A stretch of DNA of 61,044 nucleotides from DASUTB01 sp036374835 (lineage in GTDB: Bacteria > Actinomycetota > Actinomycetes > Jiangellales > Jiangellaceae): positions 1 to 61,044 of the forward strand of contig DASUTB010000012.1 of assembly GCA_036374835.1 (NCBI GenBank), in the 5' to 3' direction. Within the stretch, counting starts at the first letter, position 1, and each line of letters begins with the position of its first letter. Below the pieces are notes generated by a model. It was not told where the DNA came from. It was given only the letters and a program-made list of their open reading frames with translations, and did no database searches. A program made the translations under genes and the position numbers. Shown here one piece after another: positions 17,012 to 26,161 of this stretch.

Positions 17012-17440
17012 TTACTTGACCTCGATGCCCATCTGCTGAGCGGTGCCGGCGATGATCTTCTCGGCGGCGTCGAGGTCGTTGGCGTTGAGGTCGGGCATCT
17101 TCTGCTCGGCGATTTCGCGCACCTGGTCGCGGTTGATGGCACCGACCTTGACGCGATTCGGCTCGCTCGACCCCTTGTCGAGGCCGGCGGCCTTCAGGAT
17201 CAGCTTGGCGGCCGGTGGCGTCTTGGTGACGAACGTGAACGACCGGTCCTCGTAGACGGTGATCTCGACCGGCACGACGTTGCCGCGCTGGGACTCGGTG
17301 GCCGCGTTGTAGGCCTTGCAGAACTCCATGATGTTCACGCCGTGCTGACCCAGCGCCGGACCGACCGGCGGGGCGGGCGTGGCGGCGCCGGCCTGGATCT
17401 GCAGCTTGATGAGGCCTGCGACTTTCTTCTTCGGGGGCAT
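17012..17440 (-). CDS. rplK: 50S ribosomal protein L11
   Basis: 142-residue ribosomal protein of the GTPase-associated centre. MPPKKKVAGLIKLQIQAG, PPVGPALGQHGVNIMEFCK and the C-terminal RNA-binding domain ending GTAQQMGIEVK are all present. It follows nusG by 59 bases in the standard secE-nusG-rplK-rplA order. Confidence 0.97.
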   Translation of the reverse strand: MPPKKKVAGLIKLQIQAGAATPAPPVGPALGQHGVNIMEFCKAYNAATESQRGNVVPVEITVYEDRSFTFVTKTPPAAKLILKAAGLDKGSSEPNRVKVGAINRDQVREIAEQKMPDLNANDLDAAEKIIAGTAQQMGIEVK

Positions 17441-17499
17441 TCCTTGAGGTCCTTACCTTCGTTTTCTTCGTCGCACCGGCGGGCCGGCGCCTGGGTTGC

Positions 17500-18180
17500 T
17501 CAGAGCTTCTGGATCTGCGAGAACGAGAGTTCGACGGGCGTCTCCCGACCGAAGATCTCAACCAGACCCTTGATCTTCTGCGAGTCTGCGTTGATCTCGT
17601 TGATGGTGGCGTGCAGGGTGGCGAACGGGCCGTCGATCACCATGACCGAGTCGCCCACCTCGAAGTCGAGAACCTCGACCTGCGGCGCCGCGCCGGCCTC
17701 TTCCTGCTCGGCGGGCTTGACCTGTTCGGTGACGTCCGGCGCCAGCCACCGCTCGACCTCGTCGAGCGTGAGCGGAATCGGCTGGTGGGTGTGGCCGACG
17801 AATCCGGTCACCGCGGGGGTGTGACGGACGGCCGCCCACGACTCGTCGGTCATCTCCATCCGCACCAGGACGTAGCCGGGGAAGCGGTTGCGCTTAACGA
17901 GCTTGCGCTGCCCGCCCTTGATCTCGGCGACCTCTTCCTGCGGGACCTCGACCTCGAAGATGTAGTCCTCCATGTTGAGGCTCACGATGCGGCTCTCGAG
18001 GTTCGTCCGAACCCGGTTCTCCATCCCGGAGTAGGTCTGCACGACGTACCACTCGCCCGGCTTGGCGCGCAGCGCCCGGCGGAACTCCTCCAACGGGTCT
18101 GGCGTGGCATCATCGGCCCGGTCGCCGGACGCCACGTCGGCCGCCCCGTTGGCAAGGGCGGATTCGTGCTGCTCAGACAC
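17500..18180 (-). CDS. nusG: Transcription termination/antitermination protein NusG
   Basis: 226 residues. An acidic N-terminal extension of about 40 residues typical of actinobacteria precedes the NGN domain (WYVVQTYSGMENRVRTNLE, FPGYVLVRMEM). The C-terminal KOW domain (VGDSVMVIDGPFATLHATIN, LVEIFGRETPVELSF) should bind Rho or S10. Lies 31 bases after secE. Confidence 0.96.
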   Translation of the reverse strand: MSEQHESALANGAADVASGDRADDATPDPLEEFRRALRAKPGEWYVVQTYSGMENRVRTNLESRIVSLNMEDYIFEVEVPQEEVAEIKGGQRKLVKRNRFPGYVLVRMEMTDESWAAVRHTPAVTGFVGHTHQPIPLTLDEVERWLAPDVTEQVKPAEQEEAGAAPQVEVLDFEVGDSVMVIDGPFATLHATINEINADSQKIKGLVEIFGRETPVELSFSQIQKL

Positions 18181-18211
18181 GGTTGGTTCTCTCCTTGGAT
18201 TTCTGGACAGG

Positions 18212-18457
18212 CTAGCCGAAGATCCTGAACATCAGGGCTTGGAACCCGATGTCGAGGGCGGACACGACAGCAATCATGATCGCAACGAAAATCAGCACCA
18301 CGATCGTATACGTGATCAGTTGACGCTGCGTGGGATAGACCACCTTGCGCAGTTCGGCGACGACCTGCCGCACGAACAGCGCCATCCGCGCGAACGGGTT
18401 GCGTCGCTGCGGCGAGCCACTCGGCTCTTTCCTTGCAACCTCTCGCGTTTCGGCCAC
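18212..18457 (-). CDS. secE: Preprotein translocase subunit SecE
   Basis: 81-residue single-span SecE: a basic amphipathic helix (VRQVVAELRKVVYPTQRQL) then one transmembrane segment (TIVVLIFVAIMIAVVSAL). GTG 18457 is chosen because GAGGT lies about nine bases upstream; a TTG two codons further is too close. tRNA-Trp sits 57 bases upstream on the same strand. Confidence 0.94.
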   Translation of the reverse strand: MAETREVARKEPSGSPQRRNPFARMALFVRQVVAELRKVVYPTQRQLITYTIVVLIFVAIMIAVVSALDIGFQALMFRIFG

Positions 18458-18514
18458 TTTCAACTACCTCGCTGTCATGCCTCTTCTGACGGCTCGTTCA
18501 CTACCTATCCGAAG

Positions 18515-18587
18515 CAGGGCACGAGGGACTCGAACCCCCAACCGCCGGTTTTGGAGACCGGTGCTCTTCCAGTTGAGCTAGTGCCCT
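18515..18587 (-). tRNA. tRNA-Trp (CCA)
   Basis: 73-nt cloverleaf. The acceptor stem pairs AGGGCAC with GTGCCCT, the D-arm is GCTC/GAGC, the anticodon arm is CCGGT-CTCCAAA-ACCGG, and the T-arm contains GGTTCGAGTCC. The discriminator base is G; CCA is not encoded. It precedes secE, the usual actinobacterial position. Confidence 0.95.
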
Positions 18588-18797
18588 TCGATGGCGCAAC
18601 ATTCCGCGCCGGAACGCACTGAGGTCGCGCAACGGCAAAGAGGGTAACGTCCACCAACGAAAAGAGTGTACGGGGTGGACCGCCCGCCCGTCGAACTCGT
18701 ACCCTGGCGCAGTTGATCTGACGCGCGAGCCGCTGGCCGGGGTGTGGCCGAAAAGCTCACGTGCGCACTGCTACCTGATGATGCCAAGATGCAGGGT

Positions 18798-20021
18798 ATG
18801 ACGACTCGTACCGCCACCACCAGTTTGTCCCGCCCGCGCGTGTCGGAGCGGATAGGCGCGATCACGGAGTCCGCGACGCTCGCCGTCGACGCCAAGGCCA
18901 AGGCGCTCAAGGCGGCCGGACGACCGGTCATCGGATTCGGCGCCGGCGAGCCCGATTTCCCGACGCCGGACTACATCGTGGAAGCGGCCGTCGAGGCATG
19001 CCGAGACCCGCGCAACCACCGCTACTCCCCTGCCGGCGGTCTGCCCGAGCTCAAGCAGGCGATCGCCGACAAGACCGCGCGCGACTCCGGCTACCGCGTC
19101 GAACCTGCACAGGTTCTCGTCACCAATGGTGGCAAGCAGGCGGTTTTCGAGGCGTTCGCGACGCTGCTCGACCCGGCGGACGAGGTGCTGCTCCCGACGC
19201 CGTACTGGACCACGTACCCCGAAGCGATCCGTCTCGCCGGCGCCGAGCCGGTCGAGGTGCTGGCCACCGAGGACACCGGCTACCTGGTCAGCGTCGATCA
19301 GCTCGACGCCGCGCGCACTGCGCGGACCAAGGCACTGCTGTTCTGCTCGCCGTCCAACCCGACCGGAGCGGTCTATCCGCCGGAGCAGGTTCGCGAGATC
19401 GGCCAATGGGCGCTCGATCACGGCATCTGGGTGGTCACGGACGAGATTTACGAGCATCTGGTCTACGGCGACGCGAAGTTCACCTCCGTGCCGGTCGCGG
19501 TTCCCGAGCTTGCCGACCAGTGCGTCGTGCTCAACGGCGTCGCCAAGACGTACGCGATGACCGGCTGGCGGGTCGGCTGGATGCTCGCCCCCGCGGACAT
19601 CACCAAGGCCGCGACGAACCTGCACTCGCACTCGACGTCCAACGTCGCGAACGTCAGCCAGCGGGCTGCGCTGGCGGCCGTGTCCGGCGACCTCCACGCA
19701 GTCGCCATGATGCGCGAAGCTTTCGACCGCCGTCGGCGGACGATCGTCTCCATGCTCAACGAGATCGACGGTGTCGAGTGCCCGGAACCGGAGGGCGCGT
19801 TCTACGCTTACCCGTCGGTCAAGGGTGTGCTGGGACGAGAAGTGGCTGGACGGACGCCGTCCACCAGCGCCGAGCTCGCCGAGATCATCCTGGACGAGGC
19901 CGAAGTCGCGGTCGTTCCCGGGGAAGCGTTCGGCCCGAGCGGATATCTGCGGATGTCGTACGCGCTCGGTGATGACGACCTCGTCGAGGGCGTATCCCGA
20001 ATCCAGCACCTGCTCAGCTGA
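18798..20021 (+). CDS. PLP-dependent aspartate aminotransferase (class I)
   Basis: 407 residues. Transfers the amino group between aspartate and 2-oxoglutarate. GFGAGEPDFPTPDYI, SPSNPTGAVYPPEQ, VTDEIYEHLVY and the PLP lysine in NGVAKTYAMTGWRVGW match subgroup Ib aspartate aminotransferases. ATG 18798 is preferred; in-frame starts at 18789 and 18744 add non-conserved residues. Divergent from tRNA-Trp/secE. The stop is followed four bases later by a family-A repeat. Confidence 0.92.
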   Translation: MTTRTATTSLSRPRVSERIGAITESATLAVDAKAKALKAAGRPVIGFGAGEPDFPTPDYIVEAAVEACRDPRNHRYSPAGGLPELKQAIADKTARDSGYRVEPAQVLVTNGGKQAVFEAFATLLDPADEVLLPTPYWTTYPEAIRLAGAEPVEVLATEDTGYLVSVDQLDAARTARTKALLFCSPSNPTGAVYPPEQVREIGQWALDHGIWVVTDEIYEHLVYGDAKFTSVPVAVPELADQCVVLNGVAKTYAMTGWRVGWMLAPADITKAATNLHSHSTSNVANVSQRAALAAVSGDLHAVAMMREAFDRRRRTIVSMLNEIDGVECPEPEGAFYAYPSVKGVLGREVAGRTPSTSAELAEIILDEAEVAVVPGEAFGPSGYLRMSYALGDDDLVEGVSRIQHLLS

Positions 20022-20025
20022 TGTC

Positions 20026-20095
20026 GTTCGATCACGTTCGGCAGGCGCAGCGACGTCCTACCATGCCTGCATGGGTGGTGTGATGTCGCTACGCC
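20026..20095. repeat. Dispersed hairpin repeat, family A, copy 2
   Basis: Begins GTTCGATCACGTTCGGCAGG, identical to copy 1 over that stretch. Arms at 20044-20063 and 20076-20095 flank a 12-base loop; 16 of 20 positions pair. It lies between the aminotransferase stop and the adenosine deaminase start. Confidence 0.83.
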
Positions 20096-20129
20096 TGGTA
20101 GTGCGCGTGAATGCGTGCGAGGTTCGCTG

Positions 20130-21155
20130 ATGCCGCCGGCCAGCCGGGATCTGCGGGCGCTGCCGAAAGCGCACCTGCACCTGCACTTCACCGGTTCGAT
20201 GCGCCACACCACCCTGGTGGAGCTCGCCGACCGGCATGACGTCCGGCTGCCCGACGCCTTGCGCGACGAGTGGCCACCGAAGCTGTCGGCCACCGACGAG
20301 AAGGGCTGGTTCCGGTTCCAGCGGCTCTACGACCTGGCGCGATCGGTGCTGCGCGAGGAGGACGACGTCCGGCGGCTCATCACCGAGACCGCCGAGGACG
20401 AAGCGGCCGAAGGGTCCGGATGGCTCGAGATCCAGGTCGATCCGTCCGGCTATGCCCATCAGTTCGGCGGCATCACGGCCTTCACCGAACTCGTGCTGGA
20501 CGCCACCGCCGCCGCCGAGCGGCAGACCGGCGTGGGGATCGCGGTCGTCATCGCGGCCAACCGCACCCGGCACCCACTCGACGCACGCACGCTGGCCCGC
20601 CTGGCGAGGCAGTACGCCGGCGACCGGGTCGTCGGATTCGGCCTGTCCAATGACGAGCGTCGCGGCATCATCGCCGAGTTCGCACCGGCGTTCCGGATCG
20701 CCCGCGACGCCGGGCTGATTTCGGCGCCGCACGGCGGTGAGTTGCGCGGGGTGGACAGCGTGCGCGATTGCGTCGAACTGCTCGGGGCAACCCGCCTCGG
20801 CCACGGCGTGCGCTCGGTCGAGGATCCGGGGCTGCTGGAGAAGCTGGCCGACGCGGCCGTCACCCTCGAGGTATGCCCGGCCTCGAACGTCTCGTTGGGT
20901 GTCTACGCCAAGGCGGGGGACGTCCCACTGCGCCGGCTCGTCGACTCGGGCGCGCGGCTGGCGCTCGGCGCTGACGACCCGCTCCTTTTCGGGTCCCGGC
21001 TCGTCGACCAGTACGAGGCGGCCCGCAGTGTTCATGGCTTCACCGACGAGGAGCTGGCCGATCTGGCGCGTAGTTCGATCTACGGCTCCGCCGCGCCGTC
21101 AGACGTCCGCACGCGGCTGCTTACCGAGATCGACAATTGGCTCACCTCGGAATGA
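20130..21155 (+). CDS. add: Adenosine deaminase
   Basis: 341-residue TIM-barrel metal-dependent deaminase converting adenosine to inosine. Metal-binding HLHLHF is at the N-terminus, the catalytic HGGE motif follows in SAPHGGELRG, GHGV provides a zinc His, and ALGADDPLLF the final Asp pair. GCGAGG precedes ATG 20130 by about seven bases. Its last Glu codon and stop (GAATGA) are the first bases of the following palindromic element. Confidence 0.9.
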   Translation: MPPASRDLRALPKAHLHLHFTGSMRHTTLVELADRHDVRLPDALRDEWPPKLSATDEKGWFRFQRLYDLARSVLREEDDVRRLITETAEDEAAEGSGWLEIQVDPSGYAHQFGGITAFTELVLDATAAAERQTGVGIAVVIAANRTRHPLDARTLARLARQYAGDRVVGFGLSNDERRGIIAEFAPAFRIARDAGLISAPHGGELRGVDSVRDCVELLGATRLGHGVRSVEDPGLLEKLADAAVTLEVCPASNVSLGVYAKAGDVPLRRLVDSGARLALGADDPLLFGSRLVDQYEAARSVHGFTDEELADLARSSIYGSAAPSDVRTRLLTEIDNWLTSE

Positions 21156-21339
21156 CCATGTTTGGCTGCTAATTCCCAGCCAAACCATGCCCACAAGCCC
21201 AGCAACGCACGGAGACACCGCGCAAAGCGGCTTCGCGGCGTGCGTTACTCGGCATTCTGGACTTTGCCGGGCTCCTACCGGCGATACGCGGGATACAGAC
21301 GCGGTTTGGCTGGGAAGCACCGGCCAAACATGGTCATTC
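21150..21339. repeat. Dispersed nested inverted-repeat element, family B, copy 2 (best preserved)
   Basis: 190 bp between convergent genes. Terminal 17-base inverted repeats are perfect (21150-21166 and 21323-21339). Inner 14-base repeats TTCCCAGCCAAACC (21173-21186) and its complement (21303-21316) are also perfect. Each end separately folds into GTTTGGC-12 nt-GCCAAAC. There is no reading frame of its own. It supplies the add stop codon and abuts the murB stop. Confidence 0.88.
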
Positions 21340-22386
21340 TTAGAGGGAGCAGCCGAGGAGGACTGGTTCGTTCTCCAACTCGATGCCGAACTTCTCCCGC
21401 ACCCCGTCACGCACGTCCCGAGCCAGCACCAGCAGATCCTCCGTTGACGCCGACCCACGGTTGGTGAGCGCCAGCGTATGTTTGGTCGACAACGACACCC
21501 GGCCACCCGGCCCGGGATAGCCACGGGAAAAGCCGGCGTGTTCGATCAGCCATGCCGCACTCGTTTTTACCAGCCCGTCGCCGGCGGGCCACCGCGGGGC
21601 ATCGACCGGCAGGCCGGCAGCGTCCGCAACGGAAACGACCGGATTGGTGAAGAACGACCCAGCGCTCCACGTGTCGTGGTCGGACGGGTCGAGCACCATG
21701 CCCTTGCCGCGACGCAGCCGCAACACCGCGTCACGCACATCGGCGAGCTTGGCCCGGTCGCCTATCTCGACACCGAGCGAACGGGCCAGCTCCGCGTACT
21801 GCACCGGCGCGCCGAGCGAACCCTGCAGCAGCTGGTACGTGACCGACAGGATCACCCATCGACCGCTGCCCTTGAACCGGCTCGTCCGGTACGCGAACGC
21901 GCATTCCGCGTTCGCGAACGTGCGAATCCGATCCGTATGGCGGTCGTACGTCCGCACCGACCAGATGGTCTGAGCGACCTCCTGGCCGTAGGCACCGACG
22001 TTCTGCATCGGGGTCGCGCCGACCGCTCCGGGTATACCGGACAGCGCCTCCACGCCGATCCACTCCGAGCTCACAGCGCGGGTCACGAACTCGTCCCAGT
22101 CCTCGCCGGCGGCTGCGGTCACCAGCAGACCGCCGCACGCGGCGAGATCGTCATCGCCACATCCGGAGTCGTCGACGGAGACGCCCCGGGTCCGGACGCG
22201 GACGACCGTCCCGTCGAATCCCTCGTCGGCCACGACGAGGTTGGAACCGCCGCCGAGCACCAGCACCGGTTCGCCTCGCCGGTCGCAGTCCCGGACGAAC
22301 TCGATCAGCTCGGACTCGGTCGCCGCCTCGACGAGGCGCGACACCGGGCCGCCGAGCCGCAACGTGGTCAGTTCCGAGAGGTTCAT
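21340..22386 (-). CDS. murB: UDP-N-acetylenolpyruvoylglucosamine reductase
   Basis: 348-residue FAD enzyme making UDP-MurNAc for peptidoglycan. TLRLGGPVSRLVEA, LGGGSNLVVADEGFDGTVV (FAD binding), IPGAVGATPMQNVGAYGQEV and WSAGSFFTNPVV (catalytic Ser) are present. ATG 22386 shares one base with the hadB stop, so it is translated from the hadA-hadB-murB message. Confidence 0.95.
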   Translation of the reverse strand: MNLSELTTLRLGGPVSRLVEAATESELIEFVRDCDRRGEPVLVLGGGSNLVVADEGFDGTVVRVRTRGVSVDDSGCGDDDLAACGGLLVTAAAGEDWDEFVTRAVSSEWIGVEALSGIPGAVGATPMQNVGAYGQEVAQTIWSVRTYDRHTDRIRTFANAECAFAYRTSRFKGSGRWVILSVTYQLLQGSLGAPVQYAELARSLGVEIGDRAKLADVRDAVLRLRRGKGMVLDPSDHDTWSAGSFFTNPVVSVADAAGLPVDAPRWPAGDGLVKTSAAWLIEHAGFSRGYPGPGGRVSLSTKHTLALTNRGSASTEDLLVLARDVRDGVREKFGIELENEPVLLGCSL

Positions 22387-22796
22387 CACGCCGCCGGTGG
22401 ACGCACGACCGCGCGAGCCTGGGCCAGAACTTTCTGTTCGTCGGCGCGGACGGTCAGCTCGACGTCCAGCAGACCGTCGTCGCGGACGCCGCGCACCGCC
22501 GCGGCTACGGTCACCACCACACCTTCGGCGTCGTCCGGCACGACCACCGGACGGGCGAACCGCGCTCCGTACTCGACCACCGCGCCCGGGTCGCCGGCCC
22601 AATCGGTGACGACGCGGGCCGCGAGCGCCATGGTCAGCATGCCGTGGCTGATGACACTCGGCAGCCCGGCGTCCTTCGCGATGCGGTCGCTCCAGTGGAT
22701 CGGGTTGAAGTCACCAGACGCACCCGCATACCGGACGAGATCAGCACGAGTGACGGTGAACTCCCGCTCGGCGAGGACGGTTCCGGCTTCACGCAT
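22386..22796 (-). CDS. hadB: (3R)-hydroxyacyl-ACP dehydratase subunit HadB-like (MaoC)
   Basis: 136-residue hot-dog-fold hydratase. The catalytic hydratase-2 motif is complete: YAGASGDFNPIHWSDRIAKD with Asp and His, followed by SHGMLTMAL. In mycobacteria HadB is the catalytic partner of HadA; here the same pair sits next to murB as in many actinomycetes. It overlaps hadA by eight bases. Confidence 0.9.
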   Translation of the reverse strand: MREAGTVLAEREFTVTRADLVRYAGASGDFNPIHWSDRIAKDAGLPSVISHGMLTMALAARVVTDWAGDPGAVVEYGARFARPVVVPDDAEGVVVTVAAAVRGVRDDGLLDVELTVRADEQKVLAQARAVVRPPAA

Positions 22797-23238
22797 CGCC
22801 CGCGGCCTCCGGACGGACGAGCAGGGTCGCCTTCGCCGTACACACCGGACCGCCGTCTGCCGCCGTGACCTCACACCGGACACCGAGGAAGTCGTTCCCG
22901 GCACGCGAGCGCACCGATTCCAGCGTCGTCGTCGTGCTCAGCCGATCACCCGCCCGGATCGGCCGGTTGTGCTCGAAGCGCTGATCGGCGTGAATCACCT
23001 GGGAGTAGTCGATGCCCAGATCCTCGACCAGTACATCGAATCCGCGCAGCACCGGAATCATCGCGAACGTCGGCGGCGCGACGATGTCCTCGTGGCCGAG
23101 GGCACGTGCCGCGTCCGGATCGCGATAGGCCGGGTTGGCGTCACCGATCGCCTCGGCGAACTCGCGGATCTTCTCCCGGCCGACGTCATAAGGCTGCGGC
23201 GGGTAGACCCGCCCGGCGAGCGTTGGGTCGACGGTCAT
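22789..23238 (-). CDS. hadA: (3R)-hydroxyacyl-ACP dehydratase subunit HadA-like
   Basis: 149-residue MaoC N-terminal-type hot-dog protein. YDVGREKIREFAEAIGDANP, IVAPPTFAMIPV and FEHNRPIRAGDRL are typical of the substrate-binding HadA/HadC subunit, which lacks the catalytic His. ATG 23238 gives the family start (MTVDPTLAGRVYPP). In most actinomycetes rpmG lies directly upstream; here rpmG is about 11 kb away. Confidence 0.9.
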   Translation of the reverse strand: MTVDPTLAGRVYPPQPYDVGREKIREFAEAIGDANPAYRDPDAARALGHEDIVAPPTFAMIPVLRGFDVLVEDLGIDYSQVIHADQRFEHNRPIRAGDRLSTTTTLESVRSRAGNDFLGVRCEVTAADGGPVCTAKATLLVRPEAAGDA

Positions 23239-23416
23239 GACATCGAACCTACCGAATGGGCGCCACACGGCTTACGTGGACCGGACATGACGATCCACGG
23301 TGCTGCCCTGCGCCAATGATCATGGACCGCCGGCCGCCGGGTTGCGGGTGCCGGGGTCGGGACGGCGCCAACGTACGATCGTCGGGTCGAACCGAGCTCG
23401 TCAGGTAAGGGGGAGG

Positions 23417-24265
23417 ATGTTCCGCTCAATGCCGGACGGCTGGCGCGCCGGACTCGGCGAATGGGTCGAATCGGCGCGGTTCCGCAACGTGATCACCGGG
23501 CTCATCGTCCTCAACGCCATCATTCTGGGCATCCAAACCTCGGCGGCCGCGCAGGCGGAGGCAGGGTCCTTCCTGAACGTCGCCAACAACGTGATCGTGG
23601 CGATCTTCGTCGTCGAGATCACCCTCAAGCTGATCGCCTTCGGCCCGCGCTTCTTCGGCTCGGGCTGGAACGTCTTCGATTTCGTCATCGTGGGGATCTC
23701 GCTCGTACCGACCGCCGGACCGTTGTCGATCATGCGCACGCTGCGCATCCTTCGCGTACTGCGCCTGCTTTCCACGGTGCAGCGGCTGCGGGTGCTGGTC
23801 GAATCGCTGATGCGGGCGCTGCCGGGAATCGGCTGGACCTCGGCACTGCTGGTGATGATCTTCTATGTCTTCGGGGTGATGGGGACCGAACTGTTCGGCG
23901 ATGAGTTCCCGCAGTGGTTCGGCGGAGTCGGCGACAGCGTCTACAGCCTCTTCCAGGTCATGACCCTGGAGAGCTGGTCGATGGGCATCGCCCGGCCGGT
24001 GATGGAGGTATACCCCTACGCGTGGGCGTACTTCGTCCCGTTCATCTTGATCTCTAGCTTCATGGTGCTCAACCTGTTCATCGCGATCATCGTCAGCGCG
24101 ACGCAGGACGTGCACGACGACGAACTGCGCGCCGAACGGGTCGCCACCGAGAAAGCGGCAACGGACGCCCGCGACGAGATGCTCGAGCTCCTGCACTCAT
24201 TGCACAACCGCATCGACGATCTCGAACGCCGCCTTGGGACGAACGACGTCGATCGGCAACGCTGA
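23417..24265 (+). CDS. Voltage-gated sodium channel, NaChBac/NavAb type
   Basis: 282-residue one-domain channel expected to form a homotetramer. Segments S1-S4 occupy about residues 20-125. S4 carries Arg at every third position (R107, R110, R113, R116). S5 follows, then the selectivity filter TLESWSM at 183-189, the NavAb-type sodium filter, and S6 at about 205-226. The C-terminus (about 240-275) forms an acidic-then-heptad coiled coil. The start is ambiguous: ATG 23417 follows AAGGGGGAGG directly; ATG 23429 is the alternative. Rare among terrestrial actinomycetes as far as I know. Confidence 0.93.
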   Translation: MFRSMPDGWRAGLGEWVESARFRNVITGLIVLNAIILGIQTSAAAQAEAGSFLNVANNVIVAIFVVEITLKLIAFGPRFFGSGWNVFDFVIVGISLVPTAGPLSIMRTLRILRVLRLLSTVQRLRVLVESLMRALPGIGWTSALLVMIFYVFGVMGTELFGDEFPQWFGGVGDSVYSLFQVMTLESWSMGIARPVMEVYPYAWAYFVPFILISSFMVLNLFIAIIVSATQDVHDDELRAERVATEKAATDARDEMLELLHSLHNRIDDLERRLGTNDVDRQR

Positions 24266-24339
24266 CTCCCAAGGGCAGGCGGCCCCGCGGCACATCGACG
24301 TACTCGCCCGTCGCCGGAGCCGTTGCCTAGGCTGTGACC

Positions 24340-25215
24340 ATGCTCTCCCATCTCCTCCGCCGTGCGCTCTACGCGATCGCGGTCAACGACAGGATCGAGG
24401 ACGTCGTCCGCTCCCGCCCGCCGTTCGAGCAGCGGGCATACAGGGCGGCTCGGCGATACGTGGCCGGGGCGACGCTGGACGAGGCGACAACCACCGTCCG
24501 GCGGCTCCACGACCAAGGTTTCGGAGTGAGCCTCGACATGTTCGGCGAAGGCGCGTCGGACGAGGACGCGGTCTCCCGGGTCGTCGACGGCTACCGCGCC
24601 GCCGCCGCGCGGGTCGGCGAGACCGGTGCCGACGTGAACCTCGAGATCGTCCCGTCCAATCTGGGCCTCGACCTCGGACTCGACGTGTGCCGGCGGCACG
24701 CCGATCAGGTAGTGGCGGTCCTGCCGACCGGTAGCCGATTCGAGGTGAGCGCCGAGGAGAGCTGGCGGACGCCGCAGATCATGGATCTCACCCTCGCCCT
24801 GGCCGCGGACGGTGTGCCGGTCGTGGCGACGCTGCAGGCCAACTTGCGGCGCAGCGAGCGGGACGCCGAGCGGCTCCTCGAAGCGGGTGTGCCCGTCCGC
24901 CTGGTCAAAGGCGCATACATGGAACCGCCGGATATCGCCTACCCGTGGGGTGATGAGACGGATATCGCATTCATCCGTCTCGCCCGCACACTCAGTGCGG
25001 GAGAGCATCTGGTCCTCGCGACGCACGATCCGGTCCTGCGCGAGGCGCTGCTGGGAGATCTCGAGAACGTGTCGGTTGCGATGCTGCTCGGCGTCCGCGA
25101 GCACGACGCCGCCTCCCTCGTGGCGCGCGGGGTGCCGGTGCGCATCTACGCACCGTTCGGCGACCAGTGGTTCCGCTACTGGCTGCGCCGCGTCGCCGAG
25201 GCCCAAGGCGCCTGA
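24340..25215 (+). CDS. Proline dehydrogenase
   Basis: 291-residue FAD TIM-barrel enzyme oxidising proline to pyrroline-5-carboxylate. SLDMFGE, VNLEIVPSNLGLDLGLD, RLVKGAYMEP and the C-terminal YAPFGDQWFRYWLRR substrate motif are present. It is the short stand-alone form; no pyrroline-5-carboxylate dehydrogenase gene is adjacent. ATG 24340 is preferred to GTG 24334. Confidence 0.88.
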   Translation: MLSHLLRRALYAIAVNDRIEDVVRSRPPFEQRAYRAARRYVAGATLDEATTTVRRLHDQGFGVSLDMFGEGASDEDAVSRVVDGYRAAAARVGETGADVNLEIVPSNLGLDLGLDVCRRHADQVVAVLPTGSRFEVSAEESWRTPQIMDLTLALAADGVPVVATLQANLRRSERDAERLLEAGVPVRLVKGAYMEPPDIAYPWGDETDIAFIRLARTLSAGEHLVLATHDPVLREALLGDLENVSVAMLLGVREHDAASLVARGVPVRIYAPFGDQWFRYWLRRVAEAQGA

Positions 25216-25374
25216 CCCGCAGCTGCTGCGCCGGCGCGGTGGCCGGTGCACCGGGACGTTCATCCGATCAACAAAGGCCCAAAGGCCCGCCGGCCGACAT
25301 CCTACGGCCCTGCTGATGATCTCGCTTGTGGGCGGATCGTAGTTGGCAACGGCACATTGACCGAAGGAGTCAAA

Positions 25375-26070
25375 ATGAACAACCGGCTGAAGGTTCTGGG
25401 CCTGGTCCTCGCGCTCATCGGCGTGGGATTCCTGGTCGGCAGCGGGATCGCCTACGCGAAGGCGCAGGACGGCTACGACTCGCTGCACGCGTTCAGCGAG
25501 GAGCAGAACGTCATCCTGAGCTACAACGAGGACGGCGAGCTCACCGACCGGGGCACGACCGAGGGCGCCGATGCGATCATGGAGTTGCTGACGGTCGACT
25601 GGGGCTACCCCGTGGTCGAGTCCGACCTGGACCCGAACGACCCGCTCGTCAACACCGCTACCGAGTACATGTACCAGATGGCGACAGTCGGCTACCACGT
25701 CCTGCACGGGACCCAGACAGTTGTTCTTGAGGAGGACGTCGAGTACAACGGCGAGGTCTTCGAGGCAGGCACCTATGAATTCGACGTCGACGGCCGCTAC
25801 TGGACCGACTTCGACAGAGAGCACCCGATCGAGGGCCCGGCCCGCGAGCAGGCCTGGACCGGCACCGCGCACGGGCTGTTCGGCGAGCTCGGCGTCGGCA
25901 CCGTGACCCACTCGGCCCTGCAGCTGGCGCTCGGCCTGGCCGCCCTCCTGGCAGCCATCGGCGGCACGCTGGTGCTCACCGGCTTCGGCCTGGTGTGGGT
26001 TGCCCGCGGGCAGACGGTCACCCGCAAGCAGCAGATGGATGCGCCGGAGATCGAGAAGATCAACGCCTGA
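25375..26070 (+). CDS. Two-span membrane protein of unknown function
   Basis: 231 residues. An N-terminal transmembrane helix (VLGLVLALIGVGFLVGSGIAYA) and a second near residues 178-206 (LQLALGLAALLAAIGGTLVL) flank an acidic extracytoplasmic domain of about 140 residues. The short cytoplasmic tail is basic then acidic. GAAGGAG lies before ATG 25375. I do not recognise a family; similar unannotated proteins exist in actinomycetes. Confidence 0.7.
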   Translation: MNNRLKVLGLVLALIGVGFLVGSGIAYAKAQDGYDSLHAFSEEQNVILSYNEDGELTDRGTTEGADAIMELLTVDWGYPVVESDLDPNDPLVNTATEYMYQMATVGYHVLHGTQTVVLEEDVEYNGEVFEAGTYEFDVDGRYWTDFDREHPIEGPAREQAWTGTAHGLFGELGVGTVTHSALQLALGLAALLAAIGGTLVLTGFGLVWVARGQTVTRKQQMDAPEIEKINA

Positions 26071-26097
26071 CGACCGCCGCTGGCGAGCAACCGAACG

Positions 26098-26130
26098 CAG
26101 AGGTCCTCCGGAAGGTCCGGAGGGCCTCTG
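26098..26130. terminator. Strong bidirectional terminator-like hairpin
   Basis: 15-base arms (CAGAGGTCCTCCGGA and its complement with one G-T) close a 3-base loop. It separates the convergent two-span membrane protein gene and the DUF3500 gene. Confidence 0.75.
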
Positions 26131-26161
26131 ACCGTGTCCGGGATCGTGTATCGCCTTCGAG

